A DNA stretch of 64,000 nt from positions 1 to 64,000 of the forward strand of contig CAZGOM010000003.1 in NCBI GenBank assembly GCA_964527265.1, in the 5' to 3' direction. Positions 37,732 through 46,419 of this stretch are shown here, piece by piece (within the stretch, counting starts at the first letter, position 1; each line of letters opens with the position of its first letter). A model generated the notes under the pieces. It did not search any database. It was not told the origin of the DNA and worked only from the letters and a program-made list of their open reading frames with translations. Source of the DNA: CAZGOM01 sp964527265 (GTDB lineage: Bacteria > Planctomycetota > Phycisphaerae > Phycisphaerales > Phycisphaeraceae). The position numbers were made by a program, and so were the translations under genes.

Positions 37732-38433
37732 ATGTATCCAGCTTTACGCACCCTGCTGCTTATGCCGCTGACGGTCTGTTTGGCCCTGCTGACGGGGTGC
37801 TGGAATGTCGATGTCATCACCGACCTGGCCGACCAGCGCGTGGTTCAGTTCGACTACACCGAAGAGGTGACATTCGAGTCCATCGCGGGGCCGGCCAAAA
37901 TCACGCTGAACGGTGTCGAACAAGGGACAACTCCTGTCACCGTACGCGTGCCGTTCGGCACGGTCACAGCCAAGCAGCAGGGCGAATGCGTCATCATCGA
38001 GCCTTCCGATAACAAGCAATACTCCCCTTATGGGGAGTTTCATTTTGACTACATCGGAAATGGTTACACACCCAAAGCCAGGCGTGATAAAGCCTACTTG
38101 TTCATTGGCGTCATCGGCGAGACCCCCAAGCCGACACGCTGGACAGGGGCGGTCGTAATGCTCAGAAAGCCTTTGGTGACAGTTATCAGCGTTTATGAAT
38201 CAGGGGGGACTGCCCACACGCGGCTGGAGCCCAAGCCGCCGGAAAAGACGTTTCAAAGCGCCTTTGCGCAAGCGGGATTTTTGAATGAAGAAGCACCGGA
38301 GAAAGCCGTGCTGGTGGTGGCACGACACGTGGTGTTGACGGGGCCTGAGGGTGAGGCGGCAAAAGGTACGCCGGCCACGCAGAAAACCGTCCCTATGGAA
38401 GGCACGGTTAAGCCGCTGATGGATTTGGATTAA
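37732..38433 (+). CDS. Lipoprotein with N-terminal PEGA-like segment, unknown function
   Basis: 233 residues, GGGGAGG ribosome site upstream. Type II signal peptide ending LLTGC (lipobox). The mature part opens with a beta-rich segment (ITLNGVEQGTTPVTVRVPFG) like a PEGA-domain, which links surface proteins to polysaccharide or membrane complexes; this likeness is modest. Likely membrane-anchored outside the cytoplasm. Ends 8 bases from the convergent GIY-YIG gene. Confidence 0.75.
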   Translation: MYPALRTLLLMPLTVCLALLTGCWNVDVITDLADQRVVQFDYTEEVTFESIAGPAKITLNGVEQGTTPVTVRVPFGTVTAKQQGECVIIEPSDNKQYSPYGEFHFDYIGNGYTPKARRDKAYLFIGVIGETPKPTRWTGAVVMLRKPLVTVISVYESGGTAHTRLEPKPPEKTFQSAFAQAGFLNEEAPEKAVLVVARHVVLTGPEGEAAKGTPATQKTVPMEGTVKPLMDLD

Positions 38434-38441
38434 GTGACGGG

Positions 38442-38942
38442 CTACTCGCGCAGATTGGCGAAGGGACGCTTGCCAAACGAGCCTTGAAACAGCGAAATCA
38501 TCTGTGTTTCAACCTTCGACGGCGGGTCGACGGTGGTGGGTTTCCAGCAGATAATCAGGTCGGCATGATCTTCAAGCTGCCACACGCAACGGCCGCTGAA
38601 ATGGCCCACCGGCTTGCCGGCGCCAAAGCGGATGAAATCATAGATACGGGTTTTTAAGGTGGCGGCACTGTCTGGCCCGCCGGCCTTGCCGATATAAAGC
38701 ACAACCGAGTCGCTCACCCAGAGAATCTTGAGCAATTCCTCAGAAATCGTAGGATCTTTGCCTTTAAAGTGGCCGCCAACGCTTTCCTTGAGAAAAGTGG
38801 GCTTGCCCCCTTGAGGCCGGAGCACGGCGTAAACGCCGGGAAGCTTAGGCAAACCTTCGCATTTGGTGGCCTGAAGCTGAGACACGGGATAAAAACCTTG
38901 AAATCCAGCGGTTTTCATATCCTGGGCAGTCGCCATTTTCAT
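38442..38942 (-). CDS. GIY-YIG nuclease-superfamily protein
   Basis: 166 residues. PGVYAVLR followed about 55 residues later by VVLYIGKAGG matches the GIY...YIG core; LKTRIYDF supplies the conserved Arg region, and VETQMISLF the catalytic-type Glu. Other motifs (HFSGRCVWQL) are unfamiliar. Length fits a single GIY-YIG domain with a short tail, so it may act as a small endonuclease or have another DNA-related role. No mobile element surrounds it. An in-frame second ATG (MATAQDM) is two codons downstream. Confidence 0.7.
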   Translation of the reverse strand: MKMATAQDMKTAGFQGFYPVSQLQATKCEGLPKLPGVYAVLRPQGGKPTFLKESVGGHFKGKDPTISEELLKILWVSDSVVLYIGKAGGPDSAATLKTRIYDFIRFGAGKPVGHFSGRCVWQLEDHADLIICWKPTTVDPPSKVETQMISLFQGSFGKRPFANLRE

Positions 38943-39063
38943 CGCTGGACTCTTTTCTGTTTTCAGACTTTGTAAGGCAATATGCCATTGTAACGCCAGA
39001 TAACCTCCCCCGCTTTCAGGGCGGTCGGGAGATTGGATTGCGGCTCAATGGGCGTTGCCTTTT

Positions 39064-40521
39064 TTAGAGGCTCGGTCGCTGTGCGTGGAATGAAGCCGTC
39101 GATTCCAGCATGCGGGCGATGCGAAGGAGTTTGAGATCCTCAAAGGCGGGGCCGAGGAGTTGGAGGCCGATGGGGAGCTTTTTGCCGTCGACCGTGGCAA
39201 AGCCGTACGGGAGGCTAATTCCGGGGATGCCTGCGAGGTTTGCATTGACGGTGTAAACGTCCTGCATGTACATCTCGAGTGGGTTGTCGGTTTTCGCGCC
39301 GAACTTGAAGGCCGGGCCGGTCGTGGTCGGGCAGAGGATGGCGTCGCAAGTGGTAAAGGCGGTGTCGAAGTCGCCCTTGATCAAGCGGCGGACTTTGAGT
39401 GCGTGGAGATAAAACTTGTCGCCGTAGCCAGCGGAGAGAGCATAGGTGCCCAGCATGATTCGACGCTTGACTTCAGGGCCAAAGCCCTCGGCGCGGCTCA
39501 TGGAGTAGACATCCAGGAGGTCTTTGGCTTTGTCGGAGCGGTGGCCGTAACGAATGCCATCGAAGCGTGCAAGGTTGGAGGAGGCTTCGGCGGTGGCCAC
39601 GATGTAGTAGGTGGGAATGCCGTATTCGGTGTGGGGAAGATCAACTTCAACGACGGTGGCGCCCTGCGCCTTCAAGGCGTCAATGGCGGCATTGATGGCG
39701 TCCTTTACGGAAGCGTCGTTGGCATCGGAGAGATATTGCTTGGCGATGCCGATGCGCAGGCCCTTCACCGGATGGCTGAGTTGGCCGGTGTAATCGGGAA
39801 CGGCGACCTTGGCGGAGGTGGAGTCGAGCGGATCATGCCCGGACATCACTTGCATAAGGAGCGCGGCATCTTCGACGGTGTGCGCGAAAGGACCGATCTG
39901 ATCAAGACTGGAGGCGAAGGCGACCAAGCCATAGCGGGAGACGAGGCCATAAGAGGGCTTGTAGCCGACGATGCCGGTGAGGGCGGCGGGTTGGCGGATG
40001 GAGCCACCGGTATCTGAGCCGAGCGAGCCAAAGCAGAGGTCGGCGGCCATGGCGCTGGAGGCGCCGCCGGAGGAGCCGCCGGGGACGCGGTCGGTGTCCC
40101 AGGGGTTTCTGGATGGGCCGCGCGAGGAGTTTTCGGTGCTGGAGCCCATGGCGAATTCGTCGAGGTTGGTTTTACCCAGGACGATGGCGCCGGCAGCTTC
40201 CAGGCGGGCAACAGCGGTGGCGTTGTAAGGCGCTTTGAAATTGGCCAGGATCTTGGAGGAGCAGGTAGTGTGCCCGTAATCGGTGCACATGTTGTCCTTG
40301 ATGGCGATGGGAACGCCTGCCAGCGGGCCGGAAACCTTGCCGGAATCGACCTCGGCGGCGCGGGCCAATGCGCGCTCGGCATAGGTTTCGTTGTAGGCGT
40401 TTAAGCGGGGATTAAGACGCTCGATGCGCTCAAGGCAGACCTTCACGGCCTGGGCAGCAGTGATCTTTTTGGAAGCGATGGAATCGCGCAGAGAGACGAG
40501 GGTGGTTTCGGTGAGGTTCAT
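39064..40521 (-). CDS. gatA: Glutamyl-tRNA(Gln)/aspartyl-tRNA(Asn) amidotransferase subunit A
   Basis: 485 residues. Amidase-signature enzyme that releases ammonia from glutamine for transamidation of mischarged tRNA. The region GGSSGGASSAMAADLCFGS plus GSDTGGSIRQPAAL holds the Ser-cisSer-Lys triad (with the conserved Lys in IAIKDNMCTD). The family's full length is present. gatC lies 127 bases upstream on the same strand; gatB is not in the window. Confidence 0.96.
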   Translation of the reverse strand: MNLTETTLVSLRDSIASKKITAAQAVKVCLERIERLNPRLNAYNETYAERALARAAEVDSGKVSGPLAGVPIAIKDNMCTDYGHTTCSSKILANFKAPYNATAVARLEAAGAIVLGKTNLDEFAMGSSTENSSRGPSRNPWDTDRVPGGSSGGASSAMAADLCFGSLGSDTGGSIRQPAALTGIVGYKPSYGLVSRYGLVAFASSLDQIGPFAHTVEDAALLMQVMSGHDPLDSTSAKVAVPDYTGQLSHPVKGLRIGIAKQYLSDANDASVKDAINAAIDALKAQGATVVEVDLPHTEYGIPTYYIVATAEASSNLARFDGIRYGHRSDKAKDLLDVYSMSRAEGFGPEVKRRIMLGTYALSAGYGDKFYLHALKVRRLIKGDFDTAFTTCDAILCPTTTGPAFKFGAKTDNPLEMYMQDVYTVNANLAGIPGISLPYGFATVDGKKLPIGLQLLGPAFEDLKLLRIARMLESTASFHAQRPSL

Positions 40522-40648
40522 GTGATTTTGCGGAAAGTTAAAAGGGATAAGAAAAAAGGATCCGTCGAAGGAAGGTTCCAGAAAGAGGCTGAGTGGGTGG
40601 TTCCAAGGCTTTATTTATCCCCTGTACCTTATCCCTTTTGCCTTTCTT

Positions 40649-40957
40649 TCAGGCTCCGCCGCCGTCGTCGATGACTTTGGGCACTTTGAAGAACGGCGGG
40701 TGCTTGTCGGGGGCGTTGGCCATGGCGACTTCATTGGTGAACGGAACGGTTTCCTTGTCTTCACGCAGGGCATTGGTCATTTCCATGGCGTGAGCCATCG
40801 GCTCTACGTTGTCGACGTTAAGTTCCTGGAGCTTGGAAACATAGTCCAATACGGCAGAGAGCTTTTCGCTCATGGCGTGGACTTCCTGGTCTGTCAGCTT
40901 CAGGCGGCTGAGCTTGGCGACGTGGCGGACTTGTTCTTCAGTAAGCTTCTGTGTCAT
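40649..40957 (-). CDS. gatC: Aspartyl/glutamyl-tRNA amidotransferase subunit C
   Basis: 102 residues from the ATG at 40957 (GGAG about 6 bases upstream); the frame is open further up but the extension lies across the queF promoter region. The sequence EEQVRHVAKLSRLKLTDQE and LDYVSKLQELNVDNVEPM is diagnostic of GatC, which stabilises the GatA-GatB interface. Likely co-transcribed with gatA. Confidence 0.95.
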   Translation of the reverse strand: MTQKLTEEQVRHVAKLSRLKLTDQEVHAMSEKLSAVLDYVSKLQELNVDNVEPMAHAMEMTNALREDKETVPFTNEVAMANAPDKHPPFFKVPKVIDDGGGA

Positions 40958-40985
40958 GACGGCTCCGGGCGTGAAAAAGAGCGCG

Positions 40986-41020
40986 TATACTAGCACATTC
41001 CGCTGCACCAAAGCGGAATG
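40986..41020 (+). promoter_or_regulatory. queF leader: -10-like box and hairpin
   Basis: TATACT (40986-40991) is followed by a perfect 9 bp stem, CATTCCGCT (40996-41004) with AGCGGAATG (41012-41020), loop of 7. The 3' arm includes an ATG (41018) in the queF frame, which the stem would hide. No good -35 box was seen. Confidence 0.4.
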
Positions 41021-41044
41021 ACACCCCCCTACCTGAGACAAAAA

Positions 41045-41419
41045 ATGCCAGACACAAGCCTGCTGGAATGCTTCGACAACCCCTCCCCCAAACGCGACTT
41101 TGTGATCGAGCACATCTCCGAGGAATTCACCAGCGTCTGCCCCAAGACCGGGCATCCCGACTTTGGGCACGTGATCCTGCGTTATGTGCCGGGCAAGGTG
41201 TGTGTGGAGCTTAAAAGCTTGAAGCTCTACTACCAGAGCTTCCGCAATGAAGGCATCTTTTTTGAAGCCGTCACCAATAAAATCGCCGACGACCTGGCCA
41301 AGGCGATGAAGCCCAAGTGGATGATTCTGACGACCGACTGGAAAGGCCGTGGCGGCATCAAGACAGTCATCAGCGTAGAGATCGGAAAAGTGCCGGATTG
41401 GGAACGTGTACGGCGGTAA
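41045..41419 (+). CDS. queF: NADPH-dependent preQ0 reductase QueF
   Basis: Reduces 7-cyano-7-deazaguanine to 7-aminomethyl-7-deazaguanine in queuosine synthesis. Motifs EFTSVCPKTGHPDFG (with the thioimide-forming Cys), ELKSLKLYYQSFRN and the GRGG region (WKGRGGIKT) match the unimodular QueF type. The ATG at 41045 (124 residues) is preferred because the ATG at 41018 lies inside a strong hairpin arm; the longer form (133 residues) remains possible. No other queuosine genes are nearby. Confidence 0.93.
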   Translation: MPDTSLLECFDNPSPKRDFVIEHISEEFTSVCPKTGHPDFGHVILRYVPGKVCVELKSLKLYYQSFRNEGIFFEAVTNKIADDLAKAMKPKWMILTTDWKGRGGIKTVISVEIGKVPDWERVRR

Positions 41420-41439
41420 AAGCCACCAAAACCTTGCAA

Positions 41440-41497
41440 TCTCCGCATAGTATGCGGAGACTAAGGCCTTTATTCTCCGCATACCCTGCGGAGAATA
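41440..41497. repeat. Two adjacent palindromes, probable bidirectional transcript end
   Basis: TCTCCGCATA-G-TATGCGGAGA (41440-41460) and TATTCTCCGCA-TACCC-TGCGGAGAATA (41471-41497); both are perfect and share TCTCCGCA. They lie between the ends of queF and the convergent SGNH-hydrolase gene. No long T tract follows either stem. Confidence 0.5.
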
Positions 41498-41567
41498 ACA
41501 TCATTGGCACTCTCTACGTAGGACGGGAAAGTGCATTGGCCAATTGAACACTTTAATGTGACCATAC

Positions 41568-42659
41568 TTACAACAACTTCTTCAGCTTCGGCGCCAGTAC
41601 CTCCGCCATGCGGATGAAGCCCAAATCAGTCGCATGTCCGCCGTCGACAGTGGCCTCGCCATCGTGGCCGTAGAAATCATGGCCAGGAATGTAGTGGAGA
41701 TTTGGAATGCCTTCCGCGATCAGGGCGTTAAATGCGGCTTCGTTGGCGGCATTGCTGGTTTCATAACGCGCCATGCCGCCTTGGCTCACAAAACGCGACG
41801 GCGAAGGGATATGCCCCAGCAGCACGATCGGCACATCCGGACGCGCCTTGCGCAATAGCCGCACCGCCGGCCCGGTTCGCTCTGTGATCAGGTCCGCAAC
41901 CATGTTGCCCAGGCAATCCAGAACATACATGCACGGATCCAGTTCGCTCAGAAGCTGCGCCATTTCAATCTCCATCTTGCCATTGCCGGAAAATCCAAGG
42001 TTGATCGCCGGTCGGTCGAGCCAGCGGTTGAGGATGGCCGGATAAGCCATCCCCGGGCGTGAAGCGCAGCCCCCCTGCGTGACGGATGTGCCGTAGAAAA
42101 CGATCGGCTTGGCATGCGTCGCGGGGCGTGAGGGTGCCGGCCGTAACACCACCGACGGCGGCAGCCCGATATGCACGGATTCGACCGCGTTGTAGAGCGG
42201 CAGAAAGAGCATGTATTCACGCTCCTCCACCGGCATGTCCTTGGTCAGCGCCATGGAATTGGTCACCGCCGCCGGGCGGCCATTGGCCACATGACGCCAA
42301 TGCGAGCCGTCACTGCCCACCGGGCGCGCGTAGAGGTCCAGCCCGCTCACGCCCGTGGCCGGCATGTGGGCCATGGCCAGGTTTTCAATGCCTGAGCGAA
42401 GCGTCCAGCGGGCGCTGACGGTCGCTGTCGTAGCCACAAAACGCACGGCCAGTCCGGTCGAATGCTGACCGAACCACCACACGGGAGTTGTGACCATCCC
42501 TTTGGCGCGTTCGGGCAACCGGTCATAAAGCCCCCGCACATCCGCCCAACCCTGATTCTCGATTCCCAAGTCCTTCACGTCGTACCACACAGTGTCGTCC
42601 GTGGTTTCCAAAGCGGCGAAATTGCGGTCGACCTGCTCGATGGATTTGGGTTGAGACAT
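41568..42659 (-). CDS. SGNH/GDSL-family hydrolase
   Basis: 363 residues. An N-terminal beta-rich region of about 170 residues precedes the SGNH domain: block I FYGTSVTQGGC (nucleophile Ser), block II GFSGNGKMEIEM (Gly), block III DCLGNM (Asn) and block V DGGHATDLGF (Asp and His). All four catalytic elements are visible. No signal peptide is evident. The two-part layout resembles carbohydrate esterases of the CE20/SGNH type, but the substrate cannot be told. Confidence 0.87.
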   Translation of the reverse strand: MSQPKSIEQVDRNFAALETTDDTVWYDVKDLGIENQGWADVRGLYDRLPERAKGMVTTPVWWFGQHSTGLAVRFVATTATVSARWTLRSGIENLAMAHMPATGVSGLDLYARPVGSDGSHWRHVANGRPAAVTNSMALTKDMPVEEREYMLFLPLYNAVESVHIGLPPSVVLRPAPSRPATHAKPIVFYGTSVTQGGCASRPGMAYPAILNRWLDRPAINLGFSGNGKMEIEMAQLLSELDPCMYVLDCLGNMVADLITERTGPAVRLLRKARPDVPIVLLGHIPSPSRFVSQGGMARYETSNAANEAAFNALIAEGIPNLHYIPGHDFYGHDGEATVDGGHATDLGFIRMAEVLAPKLKKLL

Positions 42660-42823
42660 ATTGGCTCTTGTCAGATAAAGGGTGAAGTTTGATCAACGAT
42701 GTTAGTTATGCAACGGCAAATTGGAAATCTCAGACGGAGAAACCCAAAGAGCGTAAGCCCCCAATTGACGCGCGAGGCGAGGTCGGGCACAATCCCGATC
42801 CGGCGCGGCATGCGCTCGGCATA

Positions 42824-42897
42824 GCGCTCTTAGCTCAATTGGATAGAGCTTCCGACTTCGGATCGGATGGTTACAGGTTCGACTCCTGTAGAGCGCG
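42824..42897 (+). tRNA. tRNA-Arg(UCG)
   Basis: Full cloverleaf: acceptor GCGCTCT/AGAGCGC, D arm GCTC...GAGC, anticodon stem TCCGA/TCGGA with loop CTTCGGA (anticodon TCG), T arm ACAGG-TTCGACT-CCTGT, discriminator G. No CCA is encoded. It stands alone in a 300 bp gap between two convergent-facing minus-strand genes. Confidence 0.93.
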
Positions 42898-42963
42898 TTT
42901 ACTTTTCTAAAAAGTGCGACCACCAGGGTGTAATACTCCAGGTCATTATCCCATTCCAACACT

Positions 42964-44250
42964 TCATGGCTGAATCGACGATCCGAGTCCGATCGGCTCG
43001 CGCACCGGCAGGCGATGCATGCCGTCCGAAGGGGTTATCAACGGGGCAAGCGCCGGCAGCCACGCGACATTGGCGTCGGGTGTGAACTGAGGCGAATTCA
43101 ACTCCACGCCATTGATCGTCGGCAAACGCGACGCCAGCAAAGCCGAGTGGATGAGGGAGAGGCCCGGGCTCGTCAGGTCCTGCATCGTAAGCAGCATTTT
43201 GTTCTCAACCGCCCACGCCGCCGCAACCAGCGCAAAGCTATGGCCTTTACACGCCTTGAGGGCCAACCCGGACCAGTGCTGCCGTTTTGCCTCCGCCAGC
43301 AACTCCAACCCGGTCAGCCCTTCGTCGAGAAAAACCGGCCGCATGGCGCTCACCCGTGACCAATCCTGCGGGTGACGGAGAATATCCCGTGAGGTGGGTT
43401 GTTCGAGATACTCCAGCGCATCAAATGCCGGTCGGCAATCGCGCTTGATGCGCAAAAGAAAATCCTCCACCGACTGCGCATCCGGGTCCGCCTCGTTGGA
43501 GTCGACACACAGCCGCGGCCTGGCGACATCCGCCGTGCGCAGCGCATTGAATACGGCAATCACACGGTCGGCATCGCCAGCGCCCTGGCCCAGAGTCTTG
43601 AGCTTAAAACACCGGTAGCCACGCGGGCCGATCCACGCAAGCAGCGACCCCGGGAGTTCATCGTTCTTACCGACCACCAGCCATGCATCCAGCGCCGTGC
43701 GGCGCGTGGCAAGCAATGCGCGTTTGATGGCGTGCTGCGTGGAGCCGTCGGCAAAAAGACCATCGCTCTCAGGGCATCCAAAGGACTCGTCATAGAAGCC
43801 AAACGCGGAAATGCCCAGGGCATGTCCTGTCGCGTCGTGGATGGCCGCGTCGAAAGGGCTCAGGGCCATGGCGGCGGCCAGGGTCGGGATGACGGGTGTC
43901 TGGCCGCCGGCAGCGCTGCAGACATGGTCGTGCAGTCTTAAGCCCAGCGTCAGCGGGTGGGCCACGACGCCGCCCGCCATTGCAAAAAGATCGCGAGCAA
44001 TGTCCTCACAAAAGCACCGTAACGCGGCATCTTTAGCGTCATGCGACAAAGACGGATCGGGCCACGCCCAGAGGTCGGAGAGATAAACCGTGCCACGACC
44101 AATCGCCTGCGCTCCCCCCACCTCCACCCGCACGGAGGCGGTCGCCTGGGTGATCGCATGAATGGTTCCTGAGCTTAACTGCAGCGGAGTGACAAACCGC
44201 TGGCGCATAAATTCAACTGCGGCATCGAGAATACGGACGGTAATAGGCAT
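42964..44250 (-). CDS. Enolase-superfamily enzyme (mandelate racemase/muconate-lactonizing type)
   Basis: 428 residues. Barrel motifs FKLKTLG (catalytic Lys), CVDSNEA (metal Asp), LEQPTS (metal Glu), FLDEGLT (metal Asp/Glu) and KACKG (second Lys) are in the right order, so the active site looks complete. Substrate not identifiable. It precedes a nitrilase-family gene on the same strand with a 41-base gap; the pair may share a pathway for carboxylate or amide breakdown. Confidence 0.87.
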   Translation of the reverse strand: MPITVRILDAAVEFMRQRFVTPLQLSSGTIHAITQATASVRVEVGGAQAIGRGTVYLSDLWAWPDPSLSHDAKDAALRCFCEDIARDLFAMAGGVVAHPLTLGLRLHDHVCSAAGGQTPVIPTLAAAMALSPFDAAIHDATGHALGISAFGFYDESFGCPESDGLFADGSTQHAIKRALLATRRTALDAWLVVGKNDELPGSLLAWIGPRGYRCFKLKTLGQGAGDADRVIAVFNALRTADVARPRLCVDSNEADPDAQSVEDFLLRIKRDCRPAFDALEYLEQPTSRDILRHPQDWSRVSAMRPVFLDEGLTGLELLAEAKRQHWSGLALKACKGHSFALVAAAWAVENKMLLTMQDLTSPGLSLIHSALLASRLPTINGVELNSPQFTPDANVAWLPALAPLITPSDGMHRLPVREPIGLGSSIQP

Positions 44251-44291
44251 TGCTGAGAATTCCTGATGAATACGGCGACGAAATCAACGCA

Positions 44292-45125
44292 TCACGGCTT
44301 TGCCACGTCCCCATACAGCTCGGGGCGGCGGGTCTGGGCGATCACGTCACGCATCGTGGGATAGCGTTCCTTCATTTTTCCGTCGTACCACAAGGGGTAC
44401 TGCTCATCGATATCCATACGCGCCACCGCAACGCCGGGAAAGTGACCCGTATCCGCGCGCGTGCGCCCCATCGGGTCGACGATCCGGCTGCGTCCGTAGC
44501 ACCTTCCCACCAGGTAGGGAAGCTGGATGTGATGCGAGGGGACCATCCAGACGGACTGGTCCACGGCGCGCGTATTGACGATTGATTCGATGATGTCGCC
44601 CGTGTAATCAATCGCGCCCGAAGGCCAGAAGATCACCTCCGCGCCCTTGAGGGCCATCGCCCGGTAAAGCTCCGGGTAGTGCAGGTCCATGCAGATGGTG
44701 ATGCCGATGGTGCCAAAGTCGGTCTTGAAAACAGGCACTTCGTTGCCGGGAATGTACTTTTCCCCCTCTCCGTGGAACGGGAGGCACAGATGTGTCTTGC
44801 GGTAGATGCCCGCGATCTGCCCCTGCCGGTCAATAAGCACCGCGGACATGTAATGTTTGGGTCCATCGGTCTTTTCCACCAGGGGCAGAATCACATACAT
44901 CCGGTGCTTCCTGGCCAGGGCAGCAAATCGCTCGGTGGCTGGACCGGGGACAGATTCGGGAACCGGCTCGCGCTTGACGAAGTCCGAGCCGCAGTTCTCC
45001 GGAAGACAAACGATGTCGGCCTTCTGCTCACCGGCTTCGTCAACCAGGCGCAGGCATTGCTCAACCTCACTCTGCTGGAAATAGTGTTCGACGGAACAGC
45101 TTGCGATTGTGACTTTGCGGGACAT
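44292..45125 (-). CDS. Carbon-nitrogen hydrolase (nitrilase superfamily)
   Basis: 277 residues. The Glu-Lys-Cys triad is visible: Glu in VCLPENCGSD, Lys in YRKTHLCLPF and nucleophile Cys in GITICMDLHYPELY. Length fits a single-domain amidase of the aliphatic amidase or N-carbamoyl group. It hydrolyses amides or nitriles; substrate unknown. Transcribed leftwards into the enolase-family gene. The 324 bp gap to 45450 contains no gene. Confidence 0.9.
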   Translation of the reverse strand: MSRKVTIASCSVEHYFQQSEVEQCLRLVDEAGEQKADIVCLPENCGSDFVKREPVPESVPGPATERFAALARKHRMYVILPLVEKTDGPKHYMSAVLIDRQGQIAGIYRKTHLCLPFHGEGEKYIPGNEVPVFKTDFGTIGITICMDLHYPELYRAMALKGAEVIFWPSGAIDYTGDIIESIVNTRAVDQSVWMVPSHHIQLPYLVGRCYGRSRIVDPMGRTRADTGHFPGVAVARMDIDEQYPLWYDGKMKERYPTMRDVIAQTRRPELYGDVAKP

Positions 45126-45393
45126 CGGTTTTCCTCATCGGAACATGTGCGTGGCGGCCGCTTGCTCCGGTCATATCAGAAAAAAGTGCTGCCTGACGGC
45201 GAAGCCGAGTCAATATCCGGGCATTTTTTTTGCAAATACACGGGTAAGCCGTGCGCCATTATCGAACAAGTTCGATTTTATGGGCAGCTACGCCGCAATG
45301 CAACCGCATGTTGAACGATGCAGACACTTAGGGTAATTCTATGGCCACCACGCGCCTGTCCCTTAAGATCAAATAAAGCCGTAGGCCTGACGC

Positions 45394-45420
45394 TTGCAGG
45401 GCGCGTTAAACCCTTATAAT
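45394..45420 (+). promoter_or_regulatory. Promoter of the 145-residue lipoprotein gene
   Basis: Perfect -10 TATAAT (45415-45420) with -35 TTGCAG (45394-45399) at a 15-base spacing, or CTTGCA (45393-45398) at 16. Transcription start near 45426, 24 bases before the ATG. Confidence 0.55.
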
Positions 45421-45449
45421 CGACCCACACACCCTTGGAGAAACTGCCT

Positions 45450-45887
45450 ATGACTCGCTCTTACTTCGCCGCCGCTGGTCTTTTGGTCGCTCTCGGCATG
45501 AGCTTTCTTTCCGGTTGCGCCAAGCCTGAAGGCAGCTATGCCGCCCAGGACCTGACCGGCCAGTGGACAGGTGACTCTCAGGGCGTGCACACCATGATCG
45601 GTTACGCGCAAAGCACCCGTACCCTGACCGTGACAGACCAGGAAGGCAACCAGTTCCGCGGGACGCTCTACTACAAGACTCTCGCCTCCGCCCAACTCCG
45701 CGAAGGGACCGAGAAAATCTACGGCTCCATCAACCCCGTCGACGGCAAAATCACCATCATCACCGATGAAGACCATGGCGTCCTGACCGGCGTCTTCGCC
45801 GACAAAAACACCCTTAACCTCACCTACACCGACCCGGGCCCGGGCGGCATCGTGGGCAATATCACCCTCACCCGCGTCTCGCAGTAA
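45450..45887 (+). CDS. Small lipoprotein of unknown function
   Basis: 145 residues from the ATG at 45450 with GGAG 9 bases upstream. Type II signal ending FLSGC. The mature part is a short beta-rich domain (GQWTGDSQGVHTM, FRGTLYYKTL, KITIITDEDHGVLTGVFADK) resembling small lipocalin-like or beta-barrel extracytoplasmic proteins. Has its own promoter and terminator, so it is a single-gene unit. Function unknown. Confidence 0.8.
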   Translation: MTRSYFAAAGLLVALGMSFLSGCAKPEGSYAAQDLTGQWTGDSQGVHTMIGYAQSTRTLTVTDQEGNQFRGTLYYKTLASAQLREGTEKIYGSINPVDGKITIITDEDHGVLTGVFADKNTLNLTYTDPGPGGIVGNITLTRVSQ

Positions 45888-45911
45888 AGCTCGACTTTTC
45901 AGAGTATCTTT

Positions 45912-45943
45912 AACGCCACCGGCAGCACGCTGCCGGTGGCGTT
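45912..45943 (+). terminator. Terminator-like hairpin after the lipoprotein gene
   Basis: 15 bp arms AACGCCACCGGCAGC (45912-45926) and GCTGCCGGTGGCGTT (45929-45943) are perfectly paired, but only TTT follows, so termination strength is uncertain. Confidence 0.6.
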
Positions 45944-45981
45944 TCGCGTCAATACCCCCTGCCACTTGAGTGAGATGATTC

Positions 45982-46407
45982 ATGTCCAGCCCAAACCCAG
46001 CAAGCCCCACCCCCACCGGCAAAAACATCGAAATCAACCACCCGGATAAAACCGCATTCACAGGCCCCTACTCCCCGGGCGTAATCCGCGACGGATGGCT
46101 GTATATCTCCAGCCAGGGGCCAGTGGACATGAAAACAGGCCAACCCACCCGCGGCACCATCGAAGACGAAACCCGCGTCGTCCTCGATCACCTGGACAAA
46201 ATCCTGAAAGCCGCCGGATGCGGTCCCGCGGATGTCGTCAAATGCACCCTGGTTCTGAGGGATATCGAGGATTTCGACCGCGTAAATGCTGAATACGCCA
46301 AGTATTTCGTCGGCACCCGCCCGGCGCGCACCACCTTCCAGGGCGTGCTGTGGAAGGGCATCGGCTTATGCATCGACTGCGTTGCCAAGGTGCCGGATAA
46401 GGCCTAA
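45982..46407 (+). CDS. RidA/YjgF-family protein (enamine/imine deaminase type)
   Basis: 141 residues. GPYSPG, YISSQGPVD and the conserved Arg region RPARTTFQGV match the RidA family, whose members hydrolyse reactive enamine/imine intermediates formed by PLP enzymes. trpB, a PLP enzyme gene, follows at 12 bases and is on the same strand, so a housekeeping role beside a PLP enzyme is plausible. The N-terminus is about 20 residues longer than typical. Confidence 0.88.
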   Translation: MSSPNPASPTPTGKNIEINHPDKTAFTGPYSPGVIRDGWLYISSQGPVDMKTGQPTRGTIEDETRVVLDHLDKILKAAGCGPADVVKCTLVLRDIEDFDRVNAEYAKYFVGTRPARTTFQGVLWKGIGLCIDCVAKVPDKA

Positions 46408-46419
46408 AGTGTTGGACCT

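Noticed and set aside
40981..41044. preQ1 riboswitch before queF
   Set aside because: There is a stem-loop, but I could not fit the aptamer's pseudoknot and A-rich tail pattern; left only as a hairpin.
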